A stretch of DNA of 64,000 nucleotides from Faecalibacterium sp. I4-1-79 (lineage in GTDB: Bacteria; Bacillota; Clostridia; Oscillospirales; Ruminococcaceae): positions 992,001 to 1,056,000 of the forward strand of contig NZ_CP094467.1 in assembly GCF_023347235.1 (NCBI RefSeq), read 5' to 3'. This document shows positions 1 through 9,371 of the stretch, piece after piece; the stretch's first letter is position 1; every line of letters begins with the position of its first letter. Made by a program: the position numbers and the translations under genes. Under the pieces are notes generated by a model. It had not been told where the DNA came from, did no database searches, and saw only the letters and a program-made list of their open reading frames with translations.

Positions 1-1262
1 TTGTCGGCAACGGCCTTGGCAACGCCGCCGGACTGTGCAAAGCCGCGGCCTGCAGCAGAAGCGTAGCACAGATCCATCTCGGCGGGATCCACTTCCAAAC
101 TGTCCAGATCCAGATCCTTTGCCTCGATGATACCGGCCAGCTCCTCAAAGGTCAGCACGAAGTCAACGTCAGAGCGGACGGTGCGGCGGGAGGCCTCCAG
201 CTTCTTGGCGGCGCAGGGTCCGATGAAGCACATACGGGCCTCGGGGTCGGCCTGCTTCATCATGCGGGCGGTGAACACCATGGGGGTCATGGTCATGGAG
301 ATGTTTTTGGCAAGGCCGGGGAAAGCGGTCTTTGCCATCATGCTCCATGCCGGGCAGCAGGAGGTAGCCATAAAGTCCAGCTTCTCGGGCACTTCCTCAA
401 GGAAGTCGTGTGCCTCGTCCACGGTGCACAGGTCGGCGCCGATGGCAACCTCCACCACGTCACAGAAGCCGATGGCCTTCAAGGCAGCCTTCAGCTTGCC
501 GGTGGAAGCCAGAGAGGGGAACTGGTTGATAAAAGCGGGAGCGACCAGTGCATAGATGCGGTCGCCGCGGTTGAAGCCCTGAATGAGCTGATAGATCTGG
601 CCCTTGTCGGCAATGGCACCGAAGGGGCAGTTCACCAGACACTGACCGCAGGATACGCACTTGCTGTAATCGATCTCGGCACGGCCCAGCTCGTCAGAGT
701 GGATAGCGCCCATGCCGCAGGCAGCGGCGCAGGGGCGCTCGGTCTTGACGATGGCATTGTAGGGGCAGACAGTGACGCAGCGGCCGCACTTGATGCACTT
801 ATCCTGATCGATGGTGGAACGTCCGCTCTCCCAAGTGATGGCCTTCTTGGGGCACACTTCCATACAGGGGTGTGCAAGGCAGCCCTGACACAGGTCGGAC
901 ACCTTGACCAGCTTTTCCGGGCAGCGGTTGCAGGCAAACTTGATCACGTTGACCAGCGGGGGATCATAGTACTTATCGGCGATGGAGGCGTCCTCCAGAC
1001 CGGAGACCACGCTGTTGTGCTCGTCCATGCGGCGGGTGGGCAGACCCATAGCCAGACGCACGCGCTCCTCAACGATGGCACGCTCGAGGAAGATATCCTT
1101 GCGCAGTTTGCCCTCCTCACCGGGGATGATGGTATAGGGGATCTTGCGCATCAGGTGGTTGGCCTGCTCGCCCTTGACGTTGGCGTAAGCCATGCGGGCG
1201 ACCTCGGTAAACACCTGACGGCGGATCTGGATGACCGTGGTATTGATTCCTCTGAAACTCAT
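1..1262 (-). CDS. Monomeric [FeFe] hydrogenase (group B type), 3' end outside window
   Basis: Reversible proton reduction or H2 oxidation with ferredoxin-type electron transfer, presumably cytoplasmic. The visible 420 residues contain several 4Fe-4S motifs: Cys pairs at about 111-128, CxxCxxCxxxCP near 156-166 and a second at about 202-212. An H-cluster domain follows. Its first signature is TSCCPAW at about 300-306 and its second is GPCAAKK at about 348-354. The GPC form (rather than MPC) and the N-terminal extension resemble the Clostridia monomeric group B family. The ATG at 1262 is preceded by a good AAGGAGAG ribosome site. The gene runs off the left edge, so the third H-cluster motif cannot be checked. 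It suits a fermentative anaerobe. Family call is firm; the subgroup is inference. Confidence 0.88.
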   Translation of the reverse strand, partial: MSFRGINTTVIQIRRQVFTEVARMAYANVKGEQANHLMRKIPYTIIPGEEGKLRKDIFLERAIVEERVRLAMGLPTRRMDEHNSVVSGLEDASIADKYYDPPLVNVIKFACNRCPEKLVKVSDLCQGCLAHPCMEVCPKKAITWESGRSTIDQDKCIKCGRCVTVCPYNAIVKTERPCAAACGMGAIHSDELGRAEIDYSKCVSCGQCLVNCPFGAIADKGQIYQLIQGFNRGDRIYALVAPAFINQFPSLASTGKLKAALKAIGFCDVVEVAIGADLCTVDEAHDFLEEVPEKLDFMATSCCPAWSMMAKTAFPGLAKNISMTMTPMVFTARMMKQADPEARMCFIGPCAAKKLEASRRTVRSDVDFVLTFEELAGIIEAKDLDLDSLEVDPAEMDLCYASAAGRGFAQSGGVAKAVAD

Positions 1263-1507
1263 TCCAATCTCTCCTTGCTCAGAAACAGCCAAAAAACGGA
1301 GCCGCCTGCCCTGTGTGCAGAGCATAAAAACGGCGCTATACGGGCGCGGATGGTACCGTGCTGGTTGCTTACAGCACGCCGGACCCGATAAATCCATCTT
1401 CATTTTAACATAAAGACGTGCGTATGAAAAGGGCAAAACACAAAATTTGTTAAAAATTTATTGTATTCATTCGGATGCACAGAATGTATAAGTAAAATGA
1501 AAAATTT

Positions 1508-2803
1508 TCAGCAAAGTGCTGCACGCACCCGCTCGCCGTCGTAGCGGCCAAGTTTTACCCGCACGATCTGCCCGCTCTCGCAGCCTGGGGCAGAGACCAC
1601 CACCGGGATGTACAGCCGGGTGTAGCCGGTAAACAGCGTGCCGGACAGGGGGGTCTCCAGCAGTACCTCGTCCTCGGTGCCCTCAAAGGCGGCCAGCGTC
1701 TCGCAGCGCACCTGTTCGGCTACGGCGTTCATGCGGCGGCTGCGCTCCTGCTTTTCCCGCTCGTGGATCTGATCCGGGAAATCATAAGCCGGGGTGCCGC
1801 TGCGGCGGGAGTAGGGGAACACATGCACTTTGAGGAAGCCGATCTTTTTCAGAAATTCGCAGCTTTCCTCAAAGTCGTCTGCTGTCTCGCCGGGGAAGCC
1901 GCAGATACAGTCGGTGGTAAAGCTGACCGGTCGGCTGCCGTAGGCGGCGCGGATCTGCTCCACCACCTGTGCATACTCCTGCGCGGTGTACACCCGGCGC
2001 ATCCGGCGCAAGGTGGCGGTGCAGCCGCTCTGCAAACTCAGGTGGAACTGGGGGCAAAGCTTGTCCACCGCTGCCAAGCGGGAGATGAATTCCGGGGTGA
2101 GCATATCGGGGTCAAGGCTGCCCAGACGGATGCGCTCGATGCCCGGCACCTGTGCGCACTTTTCCACCAGCTCCACAAGGTTCGTGCCAGTGTCCAGCCC
2201 GTAGCTGGGCAGGGAGATGGCGCTGAGCACCACCTCGCGGTAGCCTGCAGCGGCCAGCTGGTGCAGCTCGGCCAGAATGCTCTCCTCGGCACGGCTGCGC
2301 ACCGGCCCGCGGGCGCGGGGGATGACGCAGTAGGCGCACTGCCGGTTGCAGCCGTCCTCTACCTTGATAAAGGCGCGGGTGTGGGTCTCGAACCGCTCCA
2401 CCGGCAGCTCCTCGAACTGCTCGCCGCGCTGGTGCGGGGCGATGGCCACAATGCGCTCGTGGCCGTCCAGCAGCTTTTGTACGTTCTCCAAGATGGCCTT
2501 GCGGTCGCCGTTGCCGCACACAAGGTCGGCTTCCATGAACTGTGCGGCCTCCTCCGGGAAGGCCTGCGGGTAGCAGCCGGTCAGCACCGTCACCGCACCC
2601 GGATTCTCGCGCTTTTTGCGGCGCAGCCACTTGCGGCTCTTCTGGTCGCCGAAGTTGGTCACGGTGCAGCTGTTCACAATGAACACGTCCGCTGCTTCGC
2701 CTTCCTGCGCAATGGTAAAGCCGTGGGCGCGGAACAGCTGTTCCAGCGCGCCGGTCTCGTTCAGGTTGACCTTGCAGCCCAAGGTATAAAAACAAACTCG
2801 CAT
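1508..2803 (-). CDS. mtaB: tRNA t6A37 methylthiotransferase MtaB
   Basis: Radical-SAM methylthiotransferase that converts t6A37 to ms2t6A37 in tRNAs reading ANN codons. Seen in 431 residues: an N-terminal UPF0004 domain with cluster cysteines C10, C46 and C77, then the radical-SAM motif CNRQCAYC (C152, C156, C159), and a C-terminal TRAM-like stretch. I chose ATG 2803 because GGAAAGGA lies about 9 bases upstream. The longer frame from 2824 would place that ribosome site inside the coding sequence. MtaB rather than MiaB or RimO is inferred from the start MRVCFYTLGCKVNLNETG and the short C-terminus. It stands alone on the minus strand. Confidence 0.92.
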   Translation of the reverse strand: MRVCFYTLGCKVNLNETGALEQLFRAHGFTIAQEGEAADVFIVNSCTVTNFGDQKSRKWLRRKKRENPGAVTVLTGCYPQAFPEEAAQFMEADLVCGNGDRKAILENVQKLLDGHERIVAIAPHQRGEQFEELPVERFETHTRAFIKVEDGCNRQCAYCVIPRARGPVRSRAEESILAELHQLAAAGYREVVLSAISLPSYGLDTGTNLVELVEKCAQVPGIERIRLGSLDPDMLTPEFISRLAAVDKLCPQFHLSLQSGCTATLRRMRRVYTAQEYAQVVEQIRAAYGSRPVSFTTDCICGFPGETADDFEESCEFLKKIGFLKVHVFPYSRRSGTPAYDFPDQIHEREKQERSRRMNAVAEQVRCETLAAFEGTEDEVLLETPLSGTLFTGYTRLYIPVVVSAPGCESGQIVRVKLGRYDGERVRAALC

Positions 2804-2927
2804 GAGAGGGGTTCCTTTCCACAAAATGGGATAAAATAGGGTCTACTCTTCATTATATAACAAAACAACGGCAGCACGCAAGACCGGAATTGCACCGCCC
2901 GGCGGCAGCGGGTGGAAAAACGGCAGC

Positions 2928-2956
2928 AAAAAAGGGATGGACAAATGTCCATCCCC
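2928..2956 (-). terminator. Factor-independent terminator of the Tat lipoprotein gene
   Basis: A perfect 10-bp inverted repeat (GGGATGGACA / TGTCCATCCC, 2934-2943 and 2946-2955) with a 2-base loop is followed on the minus strand by a run of six T. It lies 16 bases after the stop of the gene at 2972. Confidence 0.9.
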
Positions 2957-2971
2957 GGGAAAACCAGAATA

Positions 2972-3565
2972 TCAGCCCTTGAGGGCAAGCAGCGCAATGG
3001 TAACCTTGCCATTTACGACGGTCAGGTTGTCGGTATAAGCCTTATCGATCTCAAGCTTAACTTGATTGTACGGCGGGTAGTTCAGCTTACTGTTGGCCAG
3101 CTCCAGTGCATCCTCTTCGGGAATCTTCGTCACGCCATTGGGGAACTTCTGCTTGCCGGAGCTGACGCTCTTGCCGTTAACCAATACTTCGTAATCGACC
3201 TCGACCATGGCAAGCTTGACGGCGATGATCAGGCTCTCCTTGCCGGTCTTTTCGTCTTTGATAAAGGTGAGGGAGTTCGGGTAGCTGCTGTCAACAGACA
3301 CATCGGCGCCGCGGTAATCCTCGGGGCCGTACTTCTTGGCCAGATCCAGAGCCAGATTGATGTTGCCCTTTACAAAGTTGACTGCAATGCGAGGCAGAGT
3401 CTTGTGGAAAACCTCGTTATAGGTTTTGCCATCATCAACGCTGCCCATGATCACCAGCTCAATATTATCAAACCAGGAGCAGCCAGTCAGCATAGAAGCA
3501 CCGGCGGTGGCAACCGCAGTAGCGCCAGCCAGCTTCAGGAAAGAACGGCGAGAAATCGTGCTCAT
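2972..3565 (-). CDS. Tat-exported lipoprotein of unknown function
   Basis: 197 residues. The N-terminus has a twin-arginine signal (SRRSFLK, residues 5-11), a hydrophobic stretch and a lipobox LTGC ending at Cys29, so the product should be exported folded and lipid-anchored. The remainder is rich in Val, Lys and Asp with a probable beta-sandwich character; I recognise no family. Single-gene unit: strong terminator at 2928-2956 and its own promoter at 3625-3653, which shares its -35 box with the divergent carboxypeptidase gene. Export is well supported; function is unknown. Confidence 0.85.
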   Translation of the reverse strand: MSTISRRSFLKLAGATAVATAGASMLTGCSWFDNIELVIMGSVDDGKTYNEVFHKTLPRIAVNFVKGNINLALDLAKKYGPEDYRGADVSVDSSYPNSLTFIKDEKTGKESLIIAVKLAMVEVDYEVLVNGKSVSSGKQKFPNGVTKIPEEDALELANSKLNYPPYNQVKLEIDKAYTDNLTVVNGKVTIALLALKG

Positions 3566-3624
3566 AAAAATCCCTCCAAAATAAAATCAATACATCCAAA
3601 ATGCAGAAGGTCTCTGCTACATAC

Positions 3625-3676
3625 AGAATACCGCAGAATAAAGCGTTTTGCAACGGACGTGTTCACACTTTGTATA
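3625..3676. promoter_or_regulatory. Divergent promoters sharing a palindromic TTGCAA -35 box
   Basis: TTGCAA at 3648-3653 is its own reverse complement. Rightward it is followed after 17 bases by TGTATA (3671-3676) towards the carboxypeptidase. Leftward it is followed after 17 bases by TATTCT (complement of 3625-3630) towards the lipoprotein. The two promoters would compete for one polymerase footprint. Confidence 0.6.
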
Positions 3677-3783
3677 TAAACACAGAATTCATGCGCCAAA
3701 ACTGAACAAAATGCCTAGCGGCATACCGGCGCGGGCGGCGGCATACACTGCAAAAAGAGAGTTTGCGCGGGGAGGTATGAGGA

Positions 3784-5016
3784 ATGGAACGGAGAAATCT
3801 GGCGCTGCTGTGCGCGGGGGTGGTCTGCTTCTGGTTGTTTGCACTGGCCTTTGGCACGGCGCAGGGCAAGGGACTGCGCATCCAACCGGCGGTGCAGGCG
3901 CAGGCGGAACCGGCAGTGCAGACCCTGACAGTCACCCCGCCGCAGCTTACCCTGCCCTGCCGCGCGGCGATGCTCATTGACCAGACCAGCGGCGCGGTGC
4001 TTTACGAGATGAATGCAGACCAGACTATGCCCATTGCCTCCATTACCAAGGTGATGACCCTGCTGCTCACCTTTGAGGCGGTGCACGCCGGGCGGCTGAC
4101 TATGGACACCGCCGTGCCGGTCAGTGAGCACGCCTACCACATGGGTGGCAGTCAGATCTGGCTGGAGCCCGGGGAGCAGTTCACGCTGGACGAGATGCTC
4201 AAGGCCATCTGTGTGTCCTCGGCCAATGACGCAGCGGTGGCGGTGGCGGAGCTGGTGGGCGGCAGCGAGCCCGCCTTTGTGCAGCAGATGAACGCCCGCG
4301 CCGCAGAGCTGGGCATGGAACACACCACTTTCCGCAACGCCTGCGGGCTGGACACCGAGGGACATCTTTCCACCGCACGGGATGTTGCCATCATGAGCCG
4401 CACTATCCTGAACACCTGCCCGGAGGTGCTGCACTATACCGGCATCTGGACGGACACTTTGCGGGGCGGGCAGACCCAGCTGGTGAACACCAATAAGCTG
4501 CTGCGGCGTTACAACGGCATCACCGGGCTCAAGACCGGCACCACCGGCGGAGCGGGCGTGTGCATTACCGCCAGCGCCACCCGGGACGGGCTGAACCTCA
4601 TCGCCGTGGTGCTGGGTGCACCTTCCAGTAAGGAACGGTTCGAAGCCGCCACCACCCTGCTGGACTACGGCTTTGCGGCTTACCGCGCCGCACCGGTGCC
4701 CCTGCCGCAGGAGCGTCCGCTGCAATTAAAAGTAAAGGGCAGCACGGAGGAGACTGTTCCGCTGGATTACGCTGCCCTGCCGCAGACCGCGTTGCTGCCC
4801 GCCGAAAGCGCCGGACAGCTGACCGTGCAACTGGAATTGCCCGACACGCTGGAAGCCCCGGTGACCCGGGGGCAGACGGTGGGCAAGGCACAGCTGCTGT
4901 GCGGCGAAGCCGTACAGGGGGAGTACCCGGTGTGCGCCGCCGCCGATGCGCCGTGCATGGATTTTGGCACCGCCTTGCGGCTGCTGTGGGACAGCCTGCG
5001 GGGAACAGCAGCCTGA
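3784..5016 (+). CDS. D-alanyl-D-alanine carboxypeptidase (DacF/PBP5 type)
   Basis: Low-molecular-weight penicillin-binding protein that trims the terminal D-Ala of peptidoglycan stem peptides. 410 residues: an N-terminal hydrophobic signal (about 5-25), then the serine peptidase S11 triad SITK (86-89), SAN (146-148) and KTG (250-252), all intact, and a C-terminal beta-domain of about 110 residues. DacF-like enzymes act in spore cortex and growth; which applies here is not visible. ATG 3784 follows GGAGG at a normal distance. A promoter with TTGCAA/TGTATA lies about 110 bases upstream. Confidence 0.92.
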   Translation: MERRNLALLCAGVVCFWLFALAFGTAQGKGLRIQPAVQAQAEPAVQTLTVTPPQLTLPCRAAMLIDQTSGAVLYEMNADQTMPIASITKVMTLLLTFEAVHAGRLTMDTAVPVSEHAYHMGGSQIWLEPGEQFTLDEMLKAICVSSANDAAVAVAELVGGSEPAFVQQMNARAAELGMEHTTFRNACGLDTEGHLSTARDVAIMSRTILNTCPEVLHYTGIWTDTLRGGQTQLVNTNKLLRRYNGITGLKTGTTGGAGVCITASATRDGLNLIAVVLGAPSSKERFEAATTLLDYGFAAYRAAPVPLPQERPLQLKVKGSTEETVPLDYAALPQTALLPAESAGQLTVQLELPDTLEAPVTRGQTVGKAQLLCGEAVQGEYPVCAAADAPCMDFGTALRLLWDSLRGTAA

Positions 5017-5151
5017 CCCTGCACCGAAAAAGGCGCTTCAGCGCACAAAAGTGCGCCGGACGCCCGGCGGGACTGTTGGATACCTGAACAAATCTGGATG
5101 AAGAAACAAAAAAACACTATTAAAATTGTATGAAATCTAAGGAATTTGACC

Positions 5152-5180
5152 TTGACTTTACCCGGAGGGAACGGTACACT
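5152..5180 (+). promoter_or_regulatory. Promoter of pgi
   Basis: TTGACT (5152-5157), 17-base spacer, TACACT (5175-5180). The start codon at 5242 gives a leader of about 55 bases. Confidence 0.75.
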
Positions 5181-5241
5181 TATACCAAGATATTTCCTCG
5201 CAGGGCAAAGGCCCGGCAGATCGTTTGGAGGTTTTAATAAA

Positions 5242-6573
5242 ATGAGTGTCGCACTGAACACGAAACACCTCTCCAGCTTCATCAGCGAAGAGGAATATGC
5301 AGCCATCTACCCGCAGGTGGAAGCCGCCCACAAGCAACTGGAAGCCAAGAACGGCCCCGGCAGCGATTTTCTGGGCTGGATGACCCTGCCCCGGGATTAC
5401 GACAAGGAAGAGTTCGCCCGCATCAAGGCAGCTGCTGCCAAGATCCGCGAGGACTCCGACGTTCTGGTCGTGGCCGGTATCGGCGGCAGCTATCTGGGCG
5501 CACGCGCTGTTGTGGAAGCCGTTAAGGGTATGTACCACAATGAGCTGGAGGATGGTCTGAAGATCTACTTCTGCGGCAACAGCATCAGCCCCACCTACCT
5601 GAACAATATCATCAGCCTGTGCAAGGGCAAGCGCTTCTCCATCAACGTCATCTCCAAGTCCGGCACCACCACCGAGACCTCTCTGGCCTTCCGTGTGCTG
5701 CGCGAGCTGCTGGAAAAGGAGATGGGCGTGGAGGAAGCCAACAAGCGCATCTACGCCACTACCGACCGTGCCAAGGGCACCCTGAAGCAGCTGGCTGACG
5801 CACAGGGCTGGCCTACCTTTGTAGTTCCCGATGACGTGGGCGGCCGCTACTCCGTGCTGAGCGCCGTGGGTCTGCTGCCCATCGCCGCTGCCGGCATCGA
5901 CATCGACGCTTTGATGCAGGGCGCTGCCGACGCTATGGAGCGCTTCTCCGTACTGAGCCCCGACAATGACGCCTACAAGTACGCCGCTATCCGCAACATC
6001 CTGTACCGCAAGGGCAAGGCTGTGGAGATCCTGGAGTGCTACGAGCCGGACTTCACCCTGATGAACGAGTGGTACAAGCAGCTGTTCGGCGAGAGCGAGG
6101 GTAAGGACAACAAGGGTCTGTTCCCCGCAAGCTGCATCTTCTCTACCGACCTGCACTCCATGGGTCAGTTCATTCAGGAAGGTGCCCGCATCATGTTCGA
6201 GACCATCGTGGACGTGAAGAAGCCCGCACAGGATCTGTTCATCGACCCGCTGGAGGGCAATTTTGACGGCCTGAACTTCCTTGCAAACCAGAACATGAGC
6301 GTGGTCAACCGCAAGGCTATGGAAGGCACCATTCTGGCACACACCGACGGCGGCGTGCCCGAGGTGCTGATCGAGGTGGACGACCTGTCTGCCTATAATG
6401 TGGGCTACCTGATCTACTTCTTCTGGCGTGCCTGCGCCTGCAGCGGCTATCTGCTGAGCGTGAACCCCTTCAACCAGCCCGGTGTGGAAAGCTACAAGAA
6501 GAACATGTTCGCCCTGCTGGGCAAGCCCGGCTACGAGGGTTTGACCGCAGAGCTGGAAGCAAAGCTGAAGTAA
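5242..6573 (+). CDS. pgi: Glucose-6-phosphate isomerase
   Basis: Interconverts glucose-6-phosphate and fructose-6-phosphate in glycolysis. 443 residues, the usual bacterial Firmicutes length. Visible family motifs: GIGGSYLGA phosphate-binding loop, SKSGTTTE, the [14 protein letters not shown] region, FLANQN, and the C-terminal GVESYKKN lysine region. The start at 5242 follows TTGGAGG. The longer open frame beginning at 5146 includes the promoter and is not used. Transcribed from the promoter at 5152-5180. Confidence 0.97.
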   Translation: MSVALNTKHLSSFISEEEYAAIYPQVEAAHKQLEAKNGPGSDFLGWMTLPRDYDKEEFARIKAAAAKIREDSDVLVVAGIGGSYLGARAVVEAVKGMYHNELEDGLKIYFCGNSISPTYLNNIISLCKGKRFSINVISKSGTTTETSLAFRVLRELLEKEMGVEEANKRIYATTDRAKGTLKQLADAQGWPTFVVPDDVGGRYSVLSAVGLLPIAAAGIDIDALMQGAADAMERFSVLSPDNDAYKYAAIRNILYRKGKAVEILECYEPDFTLMNEWYKQLFGESEGKDNKGLFPASCIFSTDLHSMGQFIQEGARIMFETIVDVKKPAQDLFIDPLEGNFDGLNFLANQNMSVVNRKAMEGTILAHTDGGVPEVLIEVDDLSAYNVGYLIYFFWRACACSGYLLSVNPFNQPGVESYKKNMFALLGKPGYEGLTAELEAKLK

Positions 6574-6634
6574 AAGCTGAACGTAAAAAATGATCTCCCG
6601 CCGCAAGGCGTGGAAAATACAGGAGGACTGAACT

Positions 6635-7039
6635 ATGATTAAACTGATTGTTGGTACCAAGGGCTCCGGCAAGACCAAGGCTATGATCGACCAGATCAAC
6701 GACGCGGTCAAGACCTCCAAAGGCAACGTGGTCGTCGTGGAAAAGGGCATGAAGCTCACCTACGACATCGCTCCTGCAGCACGTCTGATCGATCTGGACG
6801 AGTACAAGATCTCTGGCGGCGAAATGCTGTACGGCTTTGTGGCCGGCCTGATGGCAAGCAACTACGACATCACCGACCTGTACATTGACGGCATCCTGAA
6901 GGTGCTGGATCACGATATCAACCGTCTGGGCGTTGTACTGGACGAGATGGCAGCCATTGCCGGCGACAGCGTCAAGGTCACCGTGACCGTCAGCGCAGAC
7001 GAGGCCGCACTGCCCCATGATGTGAAGAAGTACCTGTAA
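6635..7039 (+). CDS. Conserved P-loop protein, function unknown
   Basis: 134 residues beginning with a Walker A motif GTKGSGKT (residues 7-14) directly after the first beta-strand. The middle part has an alternating alpha/beta pattern, LDEMAAI may be a Walker B-like strand, and the protein ends DVKKYL. It resembles small ATP-binding proteins found in Clostridia, but I cannot name a function. It is 62 bases after pgi with its own ribosome site (AGGAGG) and ends at a strong terminator, so it is probably co-transcribed with pgi. Confidence 0.85.
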   Translation: MIKLIVGTKGSGKTKAMIDQINDAVKTSKGNVVVVEKGMKLTYDIAPAARLIDLDEYKISGGEMLYGFVAGLMASNYDITDLYIDGILKVLDHDINRLGVVLDEMAAIAGDSVKVTVTVSADEAALPHDVKKYL

Positions 7040-7071
7040 TTTGATAAAAGAACAGGGCTAAAGGCTTTTCC

Positions 7072-7124
7072 AACAGGCAGAAGACCGGAGAAAAATAAAT
7101 TTTTTCGGTTTTCTGCCTGTTTTG
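7072..7124 (+). terminator. Long-stem terminator after the P-loop gene
   Basis: 16-base arms (7072-7087 and 7106-7121) pair with a single G-U wobble around an A/T-rich loop, followed by TTTT. It overlaps the start of the next promoter at 7128. Confidence 0.85.
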
Positions 7125-7127
7125 GTG

Positions 7128-7156
7128 TTGACAAAGGGTTGCTTTGGCGCTATACT
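7128..7156 (+). promoter_or_regulatory. Near-consensus promoter of DUF177-rpmF
   Basis: TTGACA (7128-7133), 17-base spacer, TATACT (7151-7156). The start codon at 7185 leaves a leader of only about 22 bases. This is one of the strongest promoters in the window, fitting a ribosomal protein operon. Confidence 0.88.
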
Positions 7157-7184
7157 AACAAAGCAGCCTTTTCAGAGGTGTACT

Positions 7185-7688
7185 ATGCAATTTGACCTGA
7201 GAAAGTTTATCACGACCGGCGTAAAACCGTACCATGCAGAGTTTCAGTGTGATTTATCTGCGTACGATTATGCCGGTGCAAGGATCCCGCAGCCGGTCAC
7301 AGCCGTCTTTGATGCGCAGACCGATGGCGACGAGGTCCAGATAACGTTGCGGGCAAAGGCATCGGTGCACGGAGAGTGCGCCCGCTGTCTGGACCCGGTC
7401 ATCCGGGAAGAGACAGTCGATACGGAGTGGATCGTCAAGGAGCGGGATCTGGATGACCCGGATTTCGATCTTCCGCTGGATGAAAAAGGGCGTTTGGATG
7501 TAGACGAATGGCTTAATCAGGAGTTTATGTTCCAGATCCCTACGGTGCTGCTTTGCAGCCCCGACTGCACAGGGCTTTGCCCGCAGTGCGGTAAGAAAAA
7601 AGCGGAATGCACCTGCCCACCGGCAGAGCAGACCGATGCCCCCGTAGACACTAGGCTCGCGATCCTTAAATCACTGCTGAACAGATAA
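7185..7688 (+). CDS. DUF177 family protein (YceD-like)
   Basis: 167 residues. The N-terminus MQFDLRKF, the central CARCLDP and the C-terminal zinc-ribbon-like CSPDCTGLCPQCGK (two CxxC-type pairs) are those of the DUF177/YceD family, whose gene commonly precedes rpmF; it is linked to 23S rRNA accumulation in other organisms. Start at 7185 follows AGAGGTG; the longer frame from 7122 would overlap the promoter. It lies 23 bases before rpmF in the same unit. Confidence 0.9.
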   Translation: MQFDLRKFITTGVKPYHAEFQCDLSAYDYAGARIPQPVTAVFDAQTDGDEVQITLRAKASVHGECARCLDPVIREETVDTEWIVKERDLDDPDFDLPLDEKGRLDVDEWLNQEFMFQIPTVLLCSPDCTGLCPQCGKKKAECTCPPAEQTDAPVDTRLAILKSLLNR

Positions 7689-7711
7689 ACCCATCAAGGA
7701 GGTGCAAAAAT

Positions 7712-7891
7712 ATGGCAGTACCTAAGAGACATCTTTCCAAGGCCCGCCGCGACAAGCGTCGCAGCAATGTTTGGAAGCTGGAGGCCCCCGCACTGGTGAA
7801 GTGCAGCAACTGCGGCTCTCTGAAGCTCCCCCACCAGGCATGTGGCAACTGCGGTTACTACAAGGGCGAGGAAGTCATCAAGAAGGCCTAA
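7712..7891 (+). CDS. rpmF: 50S ribosomal protein L32
   Basis: 59 residues starting MAVPKRHLSKARRDKRRS, with the zinc-ribbon pairs CSNC and CGNC typical of the cysteine-containing (C+) form of L32. Strong ribosome site AAGGAGG upstream of 7712. Second gene of the DUF177-rpmF unit. Confidence 0.97.
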   Translation: MAVPKRHLSKARRDKRRSNVWKLEAPALVKCSNCGSLKLPHQACGNCGYYKGEEVIKKA

Positions 7892-7928
7892 TTTGCGCGT
7901 AATTGGTGGCATAATGGTGTTATGTACA

Positions 7929-7962
7929 GAAGGGGAGGGCGCAAAGCCTTCCCCTTCTTGTG
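7929..7962 (+). terminator. Probable terminator after rpmF
   Basis: 12-base arms (7929-7940, 7946-7957) with one wobble pair and a GCAAA loop. The T tract is short (TTGTGCTTT), so some readthrough into the next gene is likely. Confidence 0.6.
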
Positions 7963-7983
7963 CTTTAAAGGAGGTGGATGCAG

Positions 7984-9321
7984 ATGGCGATTCGGATCGA
8001 GCAGGTGGATGCCGGCAGCGAGGCCGAGGCTCTTGGCCTTGCCCCCGGTGACGAGCTGCTGAGCGTGGACGACAACGAGCTGAACGACACGCTGGATTAC
8101 GATTTTTATACCGACAGCAGCAGCTTCCACCTGAAAGCCCGGGTAGCGGACGGCATCCGGGAGTGGGAGGTGCAGCGGCCGCAGCGCGGCCCCTTTGGCT
8201 GCGGGTTCAAGACCTATCTGGGCGATGCAAAGCATTCCTGCTCCAACCACTGTATGTTCTGCTTCATCGACCAGCTGCCCCCGGGTATGCGCGAGAGCCT
8301 GTATTTCAAGGATGATGACGAGCGGCTGAGCTTTTTGTTCGGCAACTACATCACCATGACCAATATGCAGGATCACGAGATCGACCGCATCATCAAGATG
8401 CACATCTCGCCGATCAACATCTCGGTGCACACCACCAACCCCCAACTGCGGGTGCGCATGCTGGCCAATAAGCGCGGCGGCGAGGTGCTCAAGTACCTGC
8501 CCCGTCTGGTGGAGGGCGGCATTGCCGTCAACTGCCAGCTGGTGCTCTGCCGCGGCGTGAACGACGGCAACGAGCTGCGCCGCACCCTTGCCGACCTGCT
8601 GGAGCTGACCCCCATGGTGCAAAGCATTGCAGCCGTGCCCTGCGGCATTACGGATTACCGCAAAAATCTGTACCCGCAGGTGCCCTACGATGCAAAGACC
8701 AGTGCCGAGGTCATCGACATTATGGAAGAGTTTGGCGATGAATGCAAGCGCCGCCACGGCAAGCGCATCATCTACCCCAGCGATGAATGGTACCTCAAGG
8801 CAGGCCGCCCCATCCCTGCGGCGGCGTTCTACGAGGACTACGACCAGCTGGAAAACGGCGTGGGCATGATGCGCCTGTTCGAGGAAGAGTTTCTGGCAGA
8901 GCTGGACAAGCCCCACCGGATCTACGGCACCAAGGAACTGGACGTGGTCACCGGCACCATGGCAGCGCCCCTCATCACCCGCATGATGGAGGAGCTGCAC
9001 CGGCAGTACCCCATGATCACTGTGCACGTCCACACCATCCAGAACCGCTTTTTCGGCGGCAATGTGGGTGTGACCGGCCTGATTACCGCCACCGATATCA
9101 TCGCTCAGTGCGATGGCAGGCTTGCCACCAAAACGCTGGGCATCCCGGCTGTGATGCTGCGGGAGGAAAAGGATACCTTCCTTGACGATATCACGGTGGA
9201 GCAGCTGGGAGAGCGGCTGGGCGTAAAGGTGGAGGTGCTGCCCACGGCAGGCGGGGACGAAGCCCGCGCCTTGCTGCGCAGCGGCCTGCACATTGCCCGC
9301 AGAAGAAAGAGCGGCAGCTGA
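7984..9321 (+). CDS. DUF512 family radical-SAM-like protein with PDZ domain
   Basis: 445 residues. It starts with a PDZ-like domain (about 1-65), followed by a CxxxCxxC motif CSNHCMFC (C86, C90, C93) and the FIDQLPPGMRESLYFKDDD block, then the DUF512 C-terminal domain. Proteins of this family are predicted radical-SAM enzymes of unknown substrate and are almost always found directly upstream of der, as here (51 bases). Start: AGGAGG lies 9 bases before ATG 7984. The ATG at 7978 is too close to it. Confidence 0.85.
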   Translation: MAIRIEQVDAGSEAEALGLAPGDELLSVDDNELNDTLDYDFYTDSSSFHLKARVADGIREWEVQRPQRGPFGCGFKTYLGDAKHSCSNHCMFCFIDQLPPGMRESLYFKDDDERLSFLFGNYITMTNMQDHEIDRIIKMHISPINISVHTTNPQLRVRMLANKRGGEVLKYLPRLVEGGIAVNCQLVLCRGVNDGNELRRTLADLLELTPMVQSIAAVPCGITDYRKNLYPQVPYDAKTSAEVIDIMEEFGDECKRRHGKRIIYPSDEWYLKAGRPIPAAAFYEDYDQLENGVGMMRLFEEEFLAELDKPHRIYGTKELDVVTGTMAAPLITRMMEELHRQYPMITVHVHTIQNRFFGGNVGVTGLITATDIIAQCDGRLATKTLGIPAVMLREEKDTFLDDITVEQLGERLGVKVEVLPTAGGDEARALLRSGLHIARRRKSGS

Positions 9322-9371
9322 TAGCGCCATTTTTGTTGTATTTTACCCCTTTTAAGAAAGGAGGAGACCCC

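Noticed and set aside
408-1391. Plus-strand open frame of 327 codons
   Set aside because: Complement of the hydrogenase gene, whose cluster-binding motifs decide the strand.
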